Of a stretch of DNA of 64,000 nucleotides, positions 1-9,379 are shown one piece after another. The notes beneath the pieces were generated by a model. The model saw only the letters and a program-made list of their open reading frames with translations, did not search any database and had not been told where the DNA came from. This DNA comes from an uncultured Erythrobacter sp. (GTDB lineage: Bacteria > Pseudomonadota > Alphaproteobacteria > Sphingomonadales > Sphingomonadaceae): contig CANLZI010000001.1 in NCBI GenBank assembly GCA_947495555.1, positions 844,861 to 908,860 of the forward strand, given 5' to 3'. Positions within the stretch are counted from its first letter, which is position 1. Every line of letters starts with the position of its first letter. Position numbers and translations under genes: made by a program.

Positions 1-308
1 AGCAAGGTCCGGCCCGACGACAGCCAATCGTCACCCAGCCTGCGTTTTTCCTCAGGATCGGCGACAAAAGGCAGCGCTTCGGGCTGAGCATCGATTTCGG
101 TCCAGCCGAGCACATAGTCTTTGTCGATATTGGTCAAGTCGCGCGGATTGCTGGGCAAATATCGCATCACCACAAGCACTGCCAAGCCGGCTTCTGACGC
201 GAAATTGACCACCGGCCTTCCCGGTGACGTCCAGCGTGCTCCATGTTTCTCCGGCCCTGATCCGTCCAGCGCCACATAGGGCTCGCGGGTCAGGCGCCAC
301 AGCTTCAA
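1..308 (-). CDS. Divergent RES-domain protein, 3' end outside window
   Basis: Reading on from the cysS stop on the minus strand gives an open frame with a TTG start (308-306) that overlaps the cysS TGA as TTGA. It begins MKLWRLTREPY and continues GARWTSPGRPVV, the RES-domain pattern. RES proteins are NAD+-degrading toxins normally encoded just after an Xre/ParS-like antitoxin. Known RES enzymes have an Arg, a Tyr 10 residues later and a Glu 21 residues later. Here Arg25 is kept, but the Tyr position is Asn35 and the Glu position is Val46, so this copy is probably not an active NADase or has another role. No antitoxin gene lies upstream; cysS does. The frame is open to the window edge (about 102 codons seen). 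The family call is fairly firm; the function is unknown. Confidence 0.7.
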   Translation of the reverse strand, partial: MKLWRLTREPYVALDGSGPEKHGARWTSPGRPVVNFASEAGLAVLVVMRYLPSNPRDLTNIDKDYVLGWTEIDAQPEALPFVADPEEKRRLGDDWLSSGRTL

Positions 309-1735
309 GAGAGCTTCCACTCCCAGCCCAAAGGATCGCCGTCCATCAGATCGACGCCCTTGGCAGCAAGCTCATCCCGGATTGCGTCAGATGTGGCAAA
401 ATCCTTGTCCGCGCGCGCAGCCTTGCGGCGAACGATGGCGTCCTCGATCTCCGCCTCGGTCATTTGCGCATCTTTGGGGCGAAGGCGCAGATCGGTACGG
501 GTGAGATCAAACAAGTTTAATCCCAGCACGCCATCCATATGCTCGACAACTGCACGCTTGATGGCGGCATCGACCTTCTTTGTTGCCAAAGCATCTTCCA
601 AGGCGGTGAGAGCAATGGCGGTATTCAAATCATCGCTGATCGCGGCTTCAAACTTCTCTAGCACTGGCGCAAATTTGGGATGGTCTATCGCTCCACCCAC
701 AGGCGCATCGGCCAACCGCTCCACCAGCATCACCATCCGCTTTAATCTGGTGAGCGCGGCCATCAGCCCTTCCCAGCTAAACTCCAGCTCGCTGCGGTAA
801 TGCGCTTGCAGGCACATCATCCGATAGGCGAGCGGGTGAAACCCCCGGTCAACCAAGGTTTGCAGCACCAGAAAATCGCCGGTCGACTTGGACATTTTGC
901 CCCTGCGGTCGATCAGGAAATTGTTGTGCATCCAGATCTTGGCGGCGCTGTCTGAAGAGCAATTATGCGCCTGATTTTGCGCGATTTCATTGGGGTGGTG
1001 AATTTCGCGGTGGTCAATCCCGCCGGTGTGGATGTCAAAGGGATGGCCGAGCAGTTCGGCACTCATCACGGAACATTCCAAATGCCAACCGGGCGCGCCC
1101 TTACCCCAGGGAGAATCCCATTCCATCTGACGGGTTTCGCCCGCCGGGGTCTTGCGCCAAATAGCGAAATCGGCCGCATTGCGCTTGCCATCAACGGCAT
1201 CGATCCGGGCCTCGCCTTCTTCCGTCACGGCGCGGGCCAAGCGGCCATAGTCGGGCACGGTCGAGATATCGAAATAGAGCCCGCTGTCGAGCTCGTAACA
1301 ATGCTTGTCCTGCATCGCTTTGCCCCATTCGATCATGCTCTCGACATAATCGGTCGCGCGCGGATGGGCAGGCTTGCGCACATTCAGCCGGTCCAGATCG
1401 GCCTCGAACACTTCTTGATAATAGCGCGCAATATCCCATGCGCTTTTGCCTTCAGCAGCGGCAGCCTTCTCCATCTTGTCGTCACCTTCATCGGCATCGC
1501 TGGTCAAATGGCCAACGTCGGTGATGTTGATGACATGGGACAGCTTCAAGCCCTTGTGGCTCAGCGTGCGGCCCAGCGTATCGGCAAAGATATAGGCGCG
1601 CATATTGCCGACATGCTGGTAATTATAGACCGTTGGCCCGCAAGTATAGACGCGCGCCTCACCGTCATGGATCGGGGTAAAAGTTTCCAGTTCGCGGGTG
1701 AGCGAGTTGAACAGTTTGAGCGGTGCGTCAGTCAT
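305..1735 (-). CDS. cysS: Cysteinyl-tRNA synthetase
   Basis: Class I aminoacyl-tRNA synthetase that charges tRNA-Cys with cysteine in the cytoplasm. With the ATG at 1735 it is 476 residues, the usual length. The HIGH motif is HVGN at 41-44, and KMSKS is at 280-284. Zinc ligands are visible as Cys32 (in CGPTVYNY), Cys221, His246/247 and Glu250. An in-frame ATG 12 codons upstream (1771) adds a non-conserved extension, so 1735 is preferred. The gene follows the nitroreductase gene by a short gap and its stop overlaps the start of the RES-domain gene. The identification is secure. Confidence 0.97.
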   Translation of the reverse strand: MTDAPLKLFNSLTRELETFTPIHDGEARVYTCGPTVYNYQHVGNMRAYIFADTLGRTLSHKGLKLSHVINITDVGHLTSDADEGDDKMEKAAAAEGKSAWDIARYYQEVFEADLDRLNVRKPAHPRATDYVESMIEWGKAMQDKHCYELDSGLYFDISTVPDYGRLARAVTEEGEARIDAVDGKRNAADFAIWRKTPAGETRQMEWDSPWGKGAPGWHLECSVMSAELLGHPFDIHTGGIDHREIHHPNEIAQNQAHNCSSDSAAKIWMHNNFLIDRRGKMSKSTGDFLVLQTLVDRGFHPLAYRMMCLQAHYRSELEFSWEGLMAALTRLKRMVMLVERLADAPVGGAIDHPKFAPVLEKFEAAISDDLNTAIALTALEDALATKKVDAAIKRAVVEHMDGVLGLNLFDLTRTDLRLRPKDAQMTEAEIEDAIVRRKAARADKDFATSDAIRDELAAKGVDLMDGDPLGWEWKLS

Positions 1736-1783
1736 GACAGGCGCTTTGAAAGCCTGCGCCGCAATGGTCAATCCCGATTGGGC

Positions 1784-2446
1784 TCAATCCCAACCCAGAA
1801 ACTTGACCTGCTCGTCCAGCGGGACGCGCTCACGCTCGTAATTGTTGAGCGGAGCATCGGGATCGCGATAGCCGATCGCCATGCCGCAGAAGAACATATA
1901 GCGTTCATGGTCCAGCCCCAGATGATCGCGGATCACATCGGCATAGAGCGCCATATATTCCTGATAGCAGCTATCCAGACCCTCTTCGCGCAGCAGCAGA
2001 GCAACCGATTGCAACCACATACCCGTGTCGGACCATTGCGCCTCTTTCATCAGGCGCGGGAAATAGACGAACATGACCGCTGGCGCGTCAAAACTAGTGG
2101 CGTTGCGCATCATCGCTTTCATCCGCCCCTCGCCATCATCGCGGGCAATATTCATCGATCCGAACATACCTTTGGACACCGCATTGAGGCGCTGTTTGTA
2201 TGCATCCTCCTGTCCCGGCGCTGTCCAGTCATACTCGGCCTCCTGAGGAGGCGTGGTGGTGATCTTGGCCTGCAAATCCTTGAGCGGTTGGCCGGTTAGA
2301 ATGGTCGCCTCCCACGGCTGGTAGTTGCAGCCAGAGGCCGCCCAGCGCGCGGTGTCCATGACGCGGCGCAGCGTTTCCAGATCGACCGGCTTGTCGAGAT
2401 ATTCGCGCACAGAACGGCGCGATTTGACGGCTTCGGTTACGTTCAT
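1784..2446 (-). CDS. Nitroreductase family oxidoreductase
   Basis: A 220-residue FMN-dependent nitroreductase-fold protein. The N-terminal SRRSVREYLDKPV motif is the FMN-phosphate-binding segment of this family, followed by the usual helix (RRVMDTARWAASGCNYQPWE). These enzymes use NAD(P)H to reduce nitroaromatics, quinones or enals; the substrate cannot be told from sequence. It does not look like BluB. The ATG overlaps the stop of the upstream membrane gene as ATGA, so translation is probably coupled in the cobT-membrane-nitroreductase-cysS run. Confidence 0.85.
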   Translation of the reverse strand: MNVTEAVKSRRSVREYLDKPVDLETLRRVMDTARWAASGCNYQPWEATILTGQPLKDLQAKITTTPPQEAEYDWTAPGQEDAYKQRLNAVSKGMFGSMNIARDDGEGRMKAMMRNATSFDAPAVMFVYFPRLMKEAQWSDTGMWLQSVALLLREEGLDSCYQEYMALYADVIRDHLGLDHERYMFFCGMAIGYRDPDAPLNNYERERVPLDEQVKFLGWD

Positions 2447-2859
2447 AATTTTTCCTGAGTTCTAACGGCTTGGCGAAAGGCCAACCATAATGACCACGCC
2501 ATCATACCTGCAACGAGGACAAGCGATCCGATCAAAAGAGGCAAGACGAATGATGCCTCGCCGTTCGGGATGCTCTCTCCCTTTTCCAAAATTTCAAGCC
2601 GACCAAAAACGCTGCGCCAACCAAATCCCAAATTGAAGGTCCATGCAGCGGCTAGGAGACCAGCAGCGCTGCGCGAACCAATTCGAAGGGAGGTTACGCC
2701 AGCAAAGACCATCAGCGCATTGCTGATGTAATCCACAATAAGGGCTTGCAATGGTTGCCCCCAAAGCATGTGAAACCAAGTTTCAAGCACGAAGTGGACG
2801 CTCGTCAAAACCAACGTCGCCCAAGCCAAAGGCGTTTCGGATTTGTGCCTTAAGTTCAC
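2443..2859 (-). CDS. Small multi-pass membrane protein, unknown function
   Basis: A 138-residue protein with about four hydrophobic segments (roughly 13-33, 42-60, 66-82 and 105-128) and no soluble domain. I do not recognise the family. It starts with GTG at 2859, whose GTGA overlaps the cobT stop, and its own stop overlaps the nitroreductase start as ATGA. The double overlap suggests one transcript with coupled translation and supports this as a real gene despite the lack of a known domain. Its base composition is less GC-rich than that of its neighbours, which hints at separate ancestry; this is only an impression. Confidence 0.7.
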   Translation of the reverse strand: MNLRHKSETPLAWATLVLTSVHFVLETWFHMLWGQPLQALIVDYISNALMVFAGVTSLRIGSRSAAGLLAAAWTFNLGFGWRSVFGRLEILEKGESIPNGEASFVLPLLIGSLVLVAGMMAWSLWLAFRQAVRTQEKL

Positions 2860-4694
2860 CGCCGCTTCGGACCTTTTTCTTCCTCGAACAATTCGGCGAG
2901 TTGTTCCATGATCGTGCCGCCCAACTGCTCGACATCCATGATCGTTACCGAGCGGCGGTAATAGCGGGTCACATCATGACCGATGCCAATCGCGGCCAAT
3001 TGCACGGGCGAAAATTTCTCGATCCATTCGATGACCGAGCGCAGATGGCTTTCCAGATAACCCGCGCTGTTCACGCTGAGCGTGGAATCATCCACCGGCG
3101 CGCCGTCGGAAATCACCATCATGATGCGGCGATCCTCGCGCCTGCTCATCAGACGGTTATGCGCCCACATCAGCGCCTCGCCATCGATATTCTCTTTCAG
3201 CAAGCCTTCGCGCATCATCAGGCCAAGGTTGCGGCGCGACCGGCGCCACGGATCATCGGCGCGCTTGTAGATGATATGGCGCAGATCATTGAGGCGCCCA
3301 GGCGTGGATGGCTTACCGTCAGCCAGCCATTTCTCGCGCGATTGGCCGCCCTTCCATGCCCGCGTGGTGAAGCCCAAAATCTCGGTCTTCACGCCGCTGC
3401 GCTCTAGCGTGCGGGCCAGAATGTCCGCGCTGATCGCGGCAATAGAAATCGGCCGTCCGCGCATGGAACCTGAATTGTCGATCAGCAGAGTAACGATGGT
3501 GTCTTTGAACTCTACATCGCGCTCTGTCTTATAGGCCATCGATGTGCCCGGCGAGACAACCACACGTGCCAGCCGCGATGCATCAATAATGCCGTCTTCC
3601 TGGTCAAAATCCCAACTGCGGTTTTGTTGCGCCATCAGCTTGCGGTGCAGCCGGTTGGCCAGCCGCGTCACAATGCCCTGCAGGCCGGTCAGCTGACTGT
3701 CGAGATAGGCGCGTAAGCGGTCCAATTCTTCCGCATCGCACAGCTCGCTCGCCTCAACCTCTTCGTCAAACCCTTCGGTATAGGCGCGATAGTCTGACCC
3801 ATCGCCAATGTCGCCTTGTGGACGGTTGGGACGCACAGGCATCATGCCCTCGTCACCTTCATCGCCCGGCTCGCCATCGGCCATTTCCTGATCGGAGGAG
3901 GATTCCGCTTCGCCTTCTCCCTGATCTTCGCCTTCCGACGATTCGCCCGCCATCTCGGACGCTTGCGGATCGCCTTCGCCCTGCTCGTCCTCGCCGTCCT
4001 GCTGCTCTTCGTCCTGGCCGTCTTCCTCGTCGCCCTGATCATTATCAGCATCGTCAGGAGCATCAGTGGGCTGGGTCAAATCGAGCTGCTGCAACATATC
4101 GAGCGACAACGACTGGAAAGCCTCTTGATCGTCGAGCGAGAGAGCCAGCGTTTCGAAATTCTTGCCGACCTTGCTTTCGATAAATTCGCGGACCAACTCG
4201 ACCCCGGCCTTCGCCGTGTCGGGAATGTCTTGTCCGGTCAGGGCCTCACGCAGGATCAGAGACAGCGCGGTTTGCAGCGGCACATCGTCCTGCGATTGCG
4301 CGCGCGTGATCGGATCAGAGGCGGTCCGCAATTCAACCGCTGCATCAAGGTTGGCCCGTATCCCACTGAAATTGTTCGACCCCAGTGCCTCGTAACGGGT
4401 TTGCTCGATTGCATCATAACAGGCCCTCGCTGTGGCCTCTGGCGGAGCCTTTTGGGCATGCATCGCTTCATTGTGGTGGAGCAATTTGAGCGCGAAGCTG
4501 TCGGCAAAGCCGCGCGCTTCGGTCACTTGCTCCATCGGCAAATCGCGGCCTGGCAACGGCACACGGAAATGGTGGCCCGAGGACGACGGTTTGTCCGCAC
4601 TCCAAGCGACTTCCACATCGGATTCGCCCGCAATAGCGCGGCTCGCGCCGGTCAGCGCGTGCTTGAATTTGTCGAGAGGAGTTTCTTCAGCCAA
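2856..4694 (-). CDS. cobT: Cobaltochelatase subunit CobT
   Basis: A 612-residue VWA-type subunit of the aerobic, ATP-dependent cobaltochelatase (CobNST), which inserts cobalt into hydrogenobyrinate diamide in the cytoplasm. The N-terminal part is followed by a very acidic Asp/Glu/Gly-rich stretch (about residues 210-290), typical of CobT. The C-terminal VWA domain has the MIDAS motif DNSGSMRG near residue 405. The start is TTG at 4694; the codon just before it in frame is a stop, so no longer form exists. The usual partner cobS is not next to it; the gene upstream is a transaldolase 39 bp away. Alphaproteobacterial CobT/CobS-like pairs are widespread even without full B12 synthesis, so pathway membership is inferred. 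Confidence 0.93.
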   Translation of the reverse strand: MAEETPLDKFKHALTGASRAIAGESDVEVAWSADKPSSSGHHFRVPLPGRDLPMEQVTEARGFADSFALKLLHHNEAMHAQKAPPEATARACYDAIEQTRYEALGSNNFSGIRANLDAAVELRTASDPITRAQSQDDVPLQTALSLILREALTGQDIPDTAKAGVELVREFIESKVGKNFETLALSLDDQEAFQSLSLDMLQQLDLTQPTDAPDDADNDQGDEEDGQDEEQQDGEDEQGEGDPQASEMAGESSEGEDQGEGEAESSSDQEMADGEPGDEGDEGMMPVRPNRPQGDIGDGSDYRAYTEGFDEEVEASELCDAEELDRLRAYLDSQLTGLQGIVTRLANRLHRKLMAQQNRSWDFDQEDGIIDASRLARVVVSPGTSMAYKTERDVEFKDTIVTLLIDNSGSMRGRPISIAAISADILARTLERSGVKTEILGFTTRAWKGGQSREKWLADGKPSTPGRLNDLRHIIYKRADDPWRRSRRNLGLMMREGLLKENIDGEALMWAHNRLMSRREDRRIMMVISDGAPVDDSTLSVNSAGYLESHLRSVIEWIEKFSPVQLAAIGIGHDVTRYYRRSVTIMDVEQLGGTIMEQLAELFEEEKGPKRR

Positions 4695-4733
4695 TCAATC
4701 GTGCCCACTGCAGGGAAGGTTCAGGGAATGGAA

Positions 4734-5390
4734 TTATCCCGTGATGCTTTGGCCGGTCTTTTCCCAGTCAGCAAGGAAACCTTCAATCCCCTTATCTGTC
4801 AGGATGTGGTTGAACAGCGATTTGATCACTTTGGGCGGCGCAGTCATCACATCGGCACCAATCTTCGCGCTTTCCAGAACATGGGTGACATGGCGGACCG
4901 ACGCGACCAGAATCTCTGTGTCGAAACCGTAATTGTCATAGATCAGGCGAATGTCGCTGATCAGTTCCATGCCATCAAAGCCATTATCGTCATGGCGTCC
5001 AACGAAGGGGCTGATAAATGTCGCCCCGGCCTTTGCCGCCAGCAATGCTTGGTTGGCGGAAAAACACAGCGTCACATTCACCATTGTGCCGTCTTCGGTC
5101 AGCGCCTTGCAGGTTTTCAGCCCGTCAATCGTGAGCGGGACCTTGATGCAGACATTGTTTGCGATTTTGCGCAGGACTTCGGCTTCTTTCATCATCGTCG
5201 CGTGATCCAGTGCGACAACTTCTGCCGACACCGGACCATCGGTCAGCCCGCAGATCTCTCGCGTAACTTCCATGAAATCGCGGCCCGACTTCGCAATCAG
5301 CGAAGGGTTGGTGGTGACCCCGTCGAGCAAGCCGGTGGCCGCCAGTTCCTTGATGTCGTCAATCTCGGCGGTGTCAGCGAAGAATTTCAT
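4734..5390 (-). CDS. fsa: Fructose-6-phosphate aldolase/transaldolase family protein
   Basis: A 218-residue short transaldolase. It begins [15 protein letters not shown] and carries [13 protein letters not shown], both hallmarks of the FSA/TalC subfamily, and has the Schiff-base lysine Lys83 in CIKVPLT. Members transfer or cleave a dihydroxyacetone unit of fructose 6-phosphate, usually in the non-oxidative pentose phosphate pathway. Many proteins of this length are annotated transaldolase, and sequence alone does not separate transaldolase from aldolase activity. It lies 39 bp upstream of cobT and is divergent from priA, with a 184-bp shared intergenic region. Confidence 0.92.
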   Translation of the reverse strand: MKFFADTAEIDDIKELAATGLLDGVTTNPSLIAKSGRDFMEVTREICGLTDGPVSAEVVALDHATMMKEAEVLRKIANNVCIKVPLTIDGLKTCKALTEDGTMVNVTLCFSANQALLAAKAGATFISPFVGRHDDNGFDGMELISDIRLIYDNYGFDTEILVASVRHVTHVLESAKIGADVMTAPPKVIKSLFNHILTDKGIEGFLADWEKTGQSITG

Positions 5391-5574
5391 GGAAGTGAGC
5401 TCCGATCATAAGTCAGCGATTCTTGAGCCATGTTCTATACCTGCGCTGGGCTCGCTGACCACCCTCACCCACCCAATTACCCCCGATGAGCAATCGCATC
5501 CCATCCACCATAAGCTGACAAGATCGTCACATGGCATCTTGCTTGAAGCCCCCTTGCGCCCTCATAGGAGGGGG

Positions 5575-7740
5575 ATGAACCGCGTCCGCCTTCTTGTGTT
5601 TAACCGAGCGCTTAGCGTGCTCGACTATAGCGTGCCCGATGGCATGGTGGTGGAGCCGGGCGCAGTGGTTATCGCACCCTTGGGGCCGCGTCAGATCACC
5701 GGCATCGTATGGGAGCCAGAGCGGTTGGCAGGCGACGAGGTGCCCGCATCAAAGCTTCGCCCGATCCGCGAAGTTCTGCCGGTTCCGCCCCTGTCTGCGC
5801 CTTTGCGCAGGCTGATTGAATGGACCGCCGACTATTACTGCGCGCATATGTCCTCGGTTGCGCGGATGGTCATTTCCAGCGGCGGCGCATTGGGTGGCCC
5901 GGCCACCATGACCGAATATCGCTTGAGCGGAGCGGAGGCTGATCGTCTAACGTCCAAGCGTGCCATTGCGCTGGAGAAATTGGTCGGCGAGCAGGGCACC
6001 ATCCGCGAGCTTGGCGCGTTTGCGGGCGTGTCCGACGGAGTGCTGCGGGGCATGGTCAATGCAGGGCTGATCGAGCCTGTGACGGTCGCCATCGATCGGC
6101 CGTTCCCGCGCGCCAAAGCGGATCATGACAGGCCCGACCTGTCTGCCGATCAGAGCGAGGTGGCGGACCGGCTGACGCAGGCGGTGAAGGATAAGGACTT
6201 TGCCCCCTTCCTGCTCGACGGGGTGACCGGATCGGGCAAAACCGAAGTCTATTTCGAGCCCGTGGCCGAGGCCATCCGCTTGGGCCGCCAAGTACTCGTC
6301 CTGCTGCCCGAAATCGCCCTGACCGAGGCATTTCTCACTCGGTTCGAACGCCGCTTTGGCGCGGCACCCGTGCTGTGGCATTCTTCGCTCAAATCCACCG
6401 AGCGTCGCCGTGCATGGCGCGCCATCAGTGATGGAAGTGCGCAAGTGGTGGTCGGTGCACGCTCGGCTCTGTTCCTGCCCTATGCCAACCTCGGCCTGAT
6501 CGTGGTCGATGAAGCGCATGAGGTCAGTTTCAAGCAGGATGATGGCGTGCGCTACAATGCGCGCGATGTGTCGGTGATGCGCGCCCGGTTTGAGAAAATT
6601 CCTGTGGTCCTCGCCAGTGCAACACCCGCGCTGGAAAGCCTGCAAATGGCGGAAAGCGGCATCTATGAAAAGCTCGACCTGCCCAGCCGCTTTGGCGGGG
6701 CGCAATTGCCCAGCATTCAAACGATCGATCTGACTCAGGAAAAGCCTGGCGCGGGCCGCTGGCTGGCCCCGCCATTGGTTGCCGCCTTGGAAGACCGGCT
6801 CTCCAAGGGCGAGCAATCGCTATTATTCCTCAACCGGCGCGGCTTTGCCCCGCTGACGCTGTGCCGCAATTGCGGTTACCGTTTCAAATGCCCCAATTGC
6901 AGCGCCTGGTTGGTCGAACATCGTCTATCGCGCCGCCTATCGTGCCATCATTGCGGACACGAGACGACACCGCCCCAGACCTGCCCCGAATGCGGCGAGC
7001 CCGATTGCTTGGTCGCTTGCGGCCCCGGTGTGGAGCGGATCGCAGACGAAGTGGCCGAGATTTTGCCCGAGGCCCGGGTGGCCATCGCCACGTCGGACAC
7101 GCTCAATTCGCCCGAACGCGCGGCGGCCTTTATCGCTCAAGCAGAAGCCGGCGGCATTGACGTGATCGTTGGCACGCAATTGGTCACCAAAGGTTTCCAC
7201 TTTCCCGAGCTGACATTGGTCGGCGTGGTTGATGCCGATCTGGGATTGGAAGGTGGCGATTTGCGCGCCGCCGAACGCACCTATCAGCAAATCGCGCAAG
7301 TTGCCGGCCGAGCCGGACGCGGAGCGAAGCCGGGCGAAGTGTTCTTGCAAACCCGGCATGGCGATGCGCCTGTCATTGCAGCCTTGGTCGATGGGGATCG
7401 CGATGCTTTTTATGCTGCGGAAACAGAGGCACGGCGCGATGCGGGCGCTCCTCCCTTTGGCCGATGGGCTGCCATCATCATCTCGTCCGAAGATGACCGT
7501 GAGGCGCGCGAGGCGGCCAACCGTCTGGGCAGCGGACGCCCGCAACACGATGATTTGATGGTGCTGGGCCCTGCCCCTGCTCCGCTGGCGCTGCTGCGTG
7601 GACGGTATCGCTATCGCTTCTTGATCAATGCGCGGCGCAGCGTGGAATTGCAGAAGATCATCGCCGGGTGGCTGGACGCCTTTCAGTTCCCGCCCGGAGT
7701 GCGGCTGGGCGTGGACATTGATCCCTATAGCTTTGTTTGA
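5575..7740 (+). CDS. priA: Primosomal replication restart helicase PriA
   Basis: A 721-residue superfamily 2 DNA helicase that reloads the replisome at stalled forks. The Walker A motif GVTGSGKTEVY is near residue 218 and the DEAH box (VVDEAHEVSF) near 312. The eight-cysteine zinc region (CRNC, CPNC, CHHC, CPEC) lies about 430-480. The frame is open far upstream, but the ATG at 5575 follows a strong AGGAGGGGG site and the protein starts MNRVRLLVFNRALSVLDY, as PriA should; the upstream codons overlap fsa antisense. Identification and start are secure. Confidence 0.97.
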   Translation: MNRVRLLVFNRALSVLDYSVPDGMVVEPGAVVIAPLGPRQITGIVWEPERLAGDEVPASKLRPIREVLPVPPLSAPLRRLIEWTADYYCAHMSSVARMVISSGGALGGPATMTEYRLSGAEADRLTSKRAIALEKLVGEQGTIRELGAFAGVSDGVLRGMVNAGLIEPVTVAIDRPFPRAKADHDRPDLSADQSEVADRLTQAVKDKDFAPFLLDGVTGSGKTEVYFEPVAEAIRLGRQVLVLLPEIALTEAFLTRFERRFGAAPVLWHSSLKSTERRRAWRAISDGSAQVVVGARSALFLPYANLGLIVVDEAHEVSFKQDDGVRYNARDVSVMRARFEKIPVVLASATPALESLQMAESGIYEKLDLPSRFGGAQLPSIQTIDLTQEKPGAGRWLAPPLVAALEDRLSKGEQSLLFLNRRGFAPLTLCRNCGYRFKCPNCSAWLVEHRLSRRLSCHHCGHETTPPQTCPECGEPDCLVACGPGVERIADEVAEILPEARVAIATSDTLNSPERAAAFIAQAEAGGIDVIVGTQLVTKGFHFPELTLVGVVDADLGLEGGDLRAAERTYQQIAQVAGRAGRGAKPGEVFLQTRHGDAPVIAALVDGDRDAFYAAETEARRDAGAPPFGRWAAIIISSEDDREAREAANRLGSGRPQHDDLMVLGPAPAPLALLRGRYRYRFLINARRSVELQKIIAGWLDAFQFPPGVRLGVDIDPYSFV

Positions 7741-7775
7741 GGCACCAAGTGCGCGCTCGTGCATTCTCTTAAGCA

Positions 7776-9353
7776 ATGTCCCAACCTATCCTCATCCCGA
7801 TCCTGTGCGACCAGCTGACCCGCACAATTTCCAGCCTGCGCGGACCCGCTAAGGACGACACCGTCATCCTTATGGCCGAGGTTTGGGACGAAGCGACCAA
7901 TGTCAAACACCACCAGCAAAAGATTGCGTTGGTGTTTTCTGCCATGCGCCATTTCGCCGGCGAGCTGGAACAGGCCGGATGGACGGTCGACTATATCAAG
8001 CTGGATGATGACGGGAACTCGGACAGTCTGACCGGCGAATTAGTCCGCGCCATTGAACGCCACGACCCTCGCGAAATTTGCGTTACCGAGGCGAGCGAGT
8101 GGCGTGTGCGACAAATGCAGGACGAATGGCAGGAGAAGTTCGCTTGCCCCGTTGAAGTGCTGCCCGATGATCGCTTCATCTGCTCGCATAGCGAATTCGC
8201 CGAATGGGCAAACGATCGCAAGCATCTGACGATGGAGCATTTCTACCGCGAAATGCGGCGCAAAACCGGCCTGCTGATGACGGACGACGGCCAAGGGAAA
8301 ATGTTGCCGGTGGGCGGCGAGTGGAATTTGGACAAGGAAAATCGTCAACCGCCCAAAGATGGCGAAATGGACGCACCAGCCCGGCCCAAGTTTGAACCTG
8401 ACGAAATCACTCGCGACGTGATTGCCCTGGTCGCTGACCGTTTCGGCAGCCATTTCGGCAGGCTTGAGCCGATGCATTGGCCCGTTACACGCGATCAGGC
8501 CGAGCAGGCCGCCGAGGCTTTCTTTACCGAGCGTCTGACCCAATTCGGTCCCTATCAGGATGCGATGGTCCACGGCTCGGACGATCTTTATCATTCTATG
8601 CTGTCGACTAGTATCAATTTGGGTCTGCTCGATCCGCTCGACCTGTGCCAACGGGCCGAAGCCGCTTATGACGCAGGCGACGCGCCGCTCAATTCGGTTG
8701 AGGGATTCATCCGCCAGATTATCGGCTGGCGTGAATATATTCGCGGGTTTTATTGGCACTTCATGCCCGATCTTGAGAGCAAGAATGGGTTGAATGCACA
8801 GCGCGCCCTTCCGGAATTTTTCTGGACCGGCGAGACAGACATGCGCTGCCTTTCCGATTGCATCCGCTCCACCCATGACAATGCCCATGCCCATCACATC
8901 CAGCGCCTTATGGTACTGGGCAATTTCTGCCTGTTAGCCGGCATCGATCCCCGCCAAGTCCAGGATTGGTTTCTGATCGTTTATGCCGATGCGTTCGAAT
9001 GGGTCGAAATGCCCAATGTCGTGGGCATGATCCTGTATGCAGAAGGCGGACATCTGGCCACCAAGCCCTATGCTGCCAGCGGTAACTACATCAACAAGAT
9101 GTCCGATTACTGCAAGGAATGCAGCTATTCCGTTTCCAAGAAAACCGGTGAAGGCGCATGCCCCTTCAACCCGCTGTATTGGCACTTTATGGATCGCCAC
9201 CGCGATTTGCTGGAAAAGAACCACCGGGTCGGGCGGATCTATTCCAATTGGGACCGGATGGGCGAGGACAAGCAAGGCGAATATCTGACCAGCGCGCAGA
9301 AATTCCTCGACAGTCTTGAACCAGCCAGCGAAGGCTGGGCCCGATACACATAG
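7776..9353 (+). CDS. Iron-sulfur (6-4) photolyase / cryptochrome-related protein
   Basis: A 525-residue member of the FeS bacterial cryptochrome and photolyase group (PhrB-like). The family repairs (6-4) photoproducts with light, using FAD, a lumazine antenna and a 4Fe-4S cluster. The four cluster cysteines are Cys358, Cys446, Cys449 and Cys462. Their spacing (88, 3, 13) equals that of the characterised Agrobacterium PhrB cysteines as I know them, so the cluster is very likely present. The N-terminal PILIPILCDQLTR is typical of the group. It lies 35 bp after priA, with two GST genes downstream. Repair activity rather than light signalling is inferred. Confidence 0.93.
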   Translation: MSQPILIPILCDQLTRTISSLRGPAKDDTVILMAEVWDEATNVKHHQQKIALVFSAMRHFAGELEQAGWTVDYIKLDDDGNSDSLTGELVRAIERHDPREICVTEASEWRVRQMQDEWQEKFACPVEVLPDDRFICSHSEFAEWANDRKHLTMEHFYREMRRKTGLLMTDDGQGKMLPVGGEWNLDKENRQPPKDGEMDAPARPKFEPDEITRDVIALVADRFGSHFGRLEPMHWPVTRDQAEQAAEAFFTERLTQFGPYQDAMVHGSDDLYHSMLSTSINLGLLDPLDLCQRAEAAYDAGDAPLNSVEGFIRQIIGWREYIRGFYWHFMPDLESKNGLNAQRALPEFFWTGETDMRCLSDCIRSTHDNAHAHHIQRLMVLGNFCLLAGIDPRQVQDWFLIVYADAFEWVEMPNVVGMILYAEGGHLATKPYAASGNYINKMSDYCKECSYSVSKKTGEGACPFNPLYWHFMDRHRDLLEKNHRVGRIYSNWDRMGEDKQGEYLTSAQKFLDSLEPASEGWARYT

Positions 9354-9379
9354 AACACGATCTTTAGGAGAGACCACCC

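Noticed and set aside
52-300. 82-codon minus-strand frame beginning MAPDPRALCG
   Set aside because: Overlaps the RES-domain frame in another phase; Arg/Ala-rich with no pattern.
965-2299. 444-codon open frame on the plus strand across cysS and the nitroreductase gene
   Set aside because: It is antisense to two clear genes and has no recognisable domain; long shadow frames are common at this GC content.
3816-5411. 531-codon plus-strand frame over cobT and fsa
   Set aside because: Antisense to both; low-complexity composition caused by the acidic stretch of cobT read backwards.
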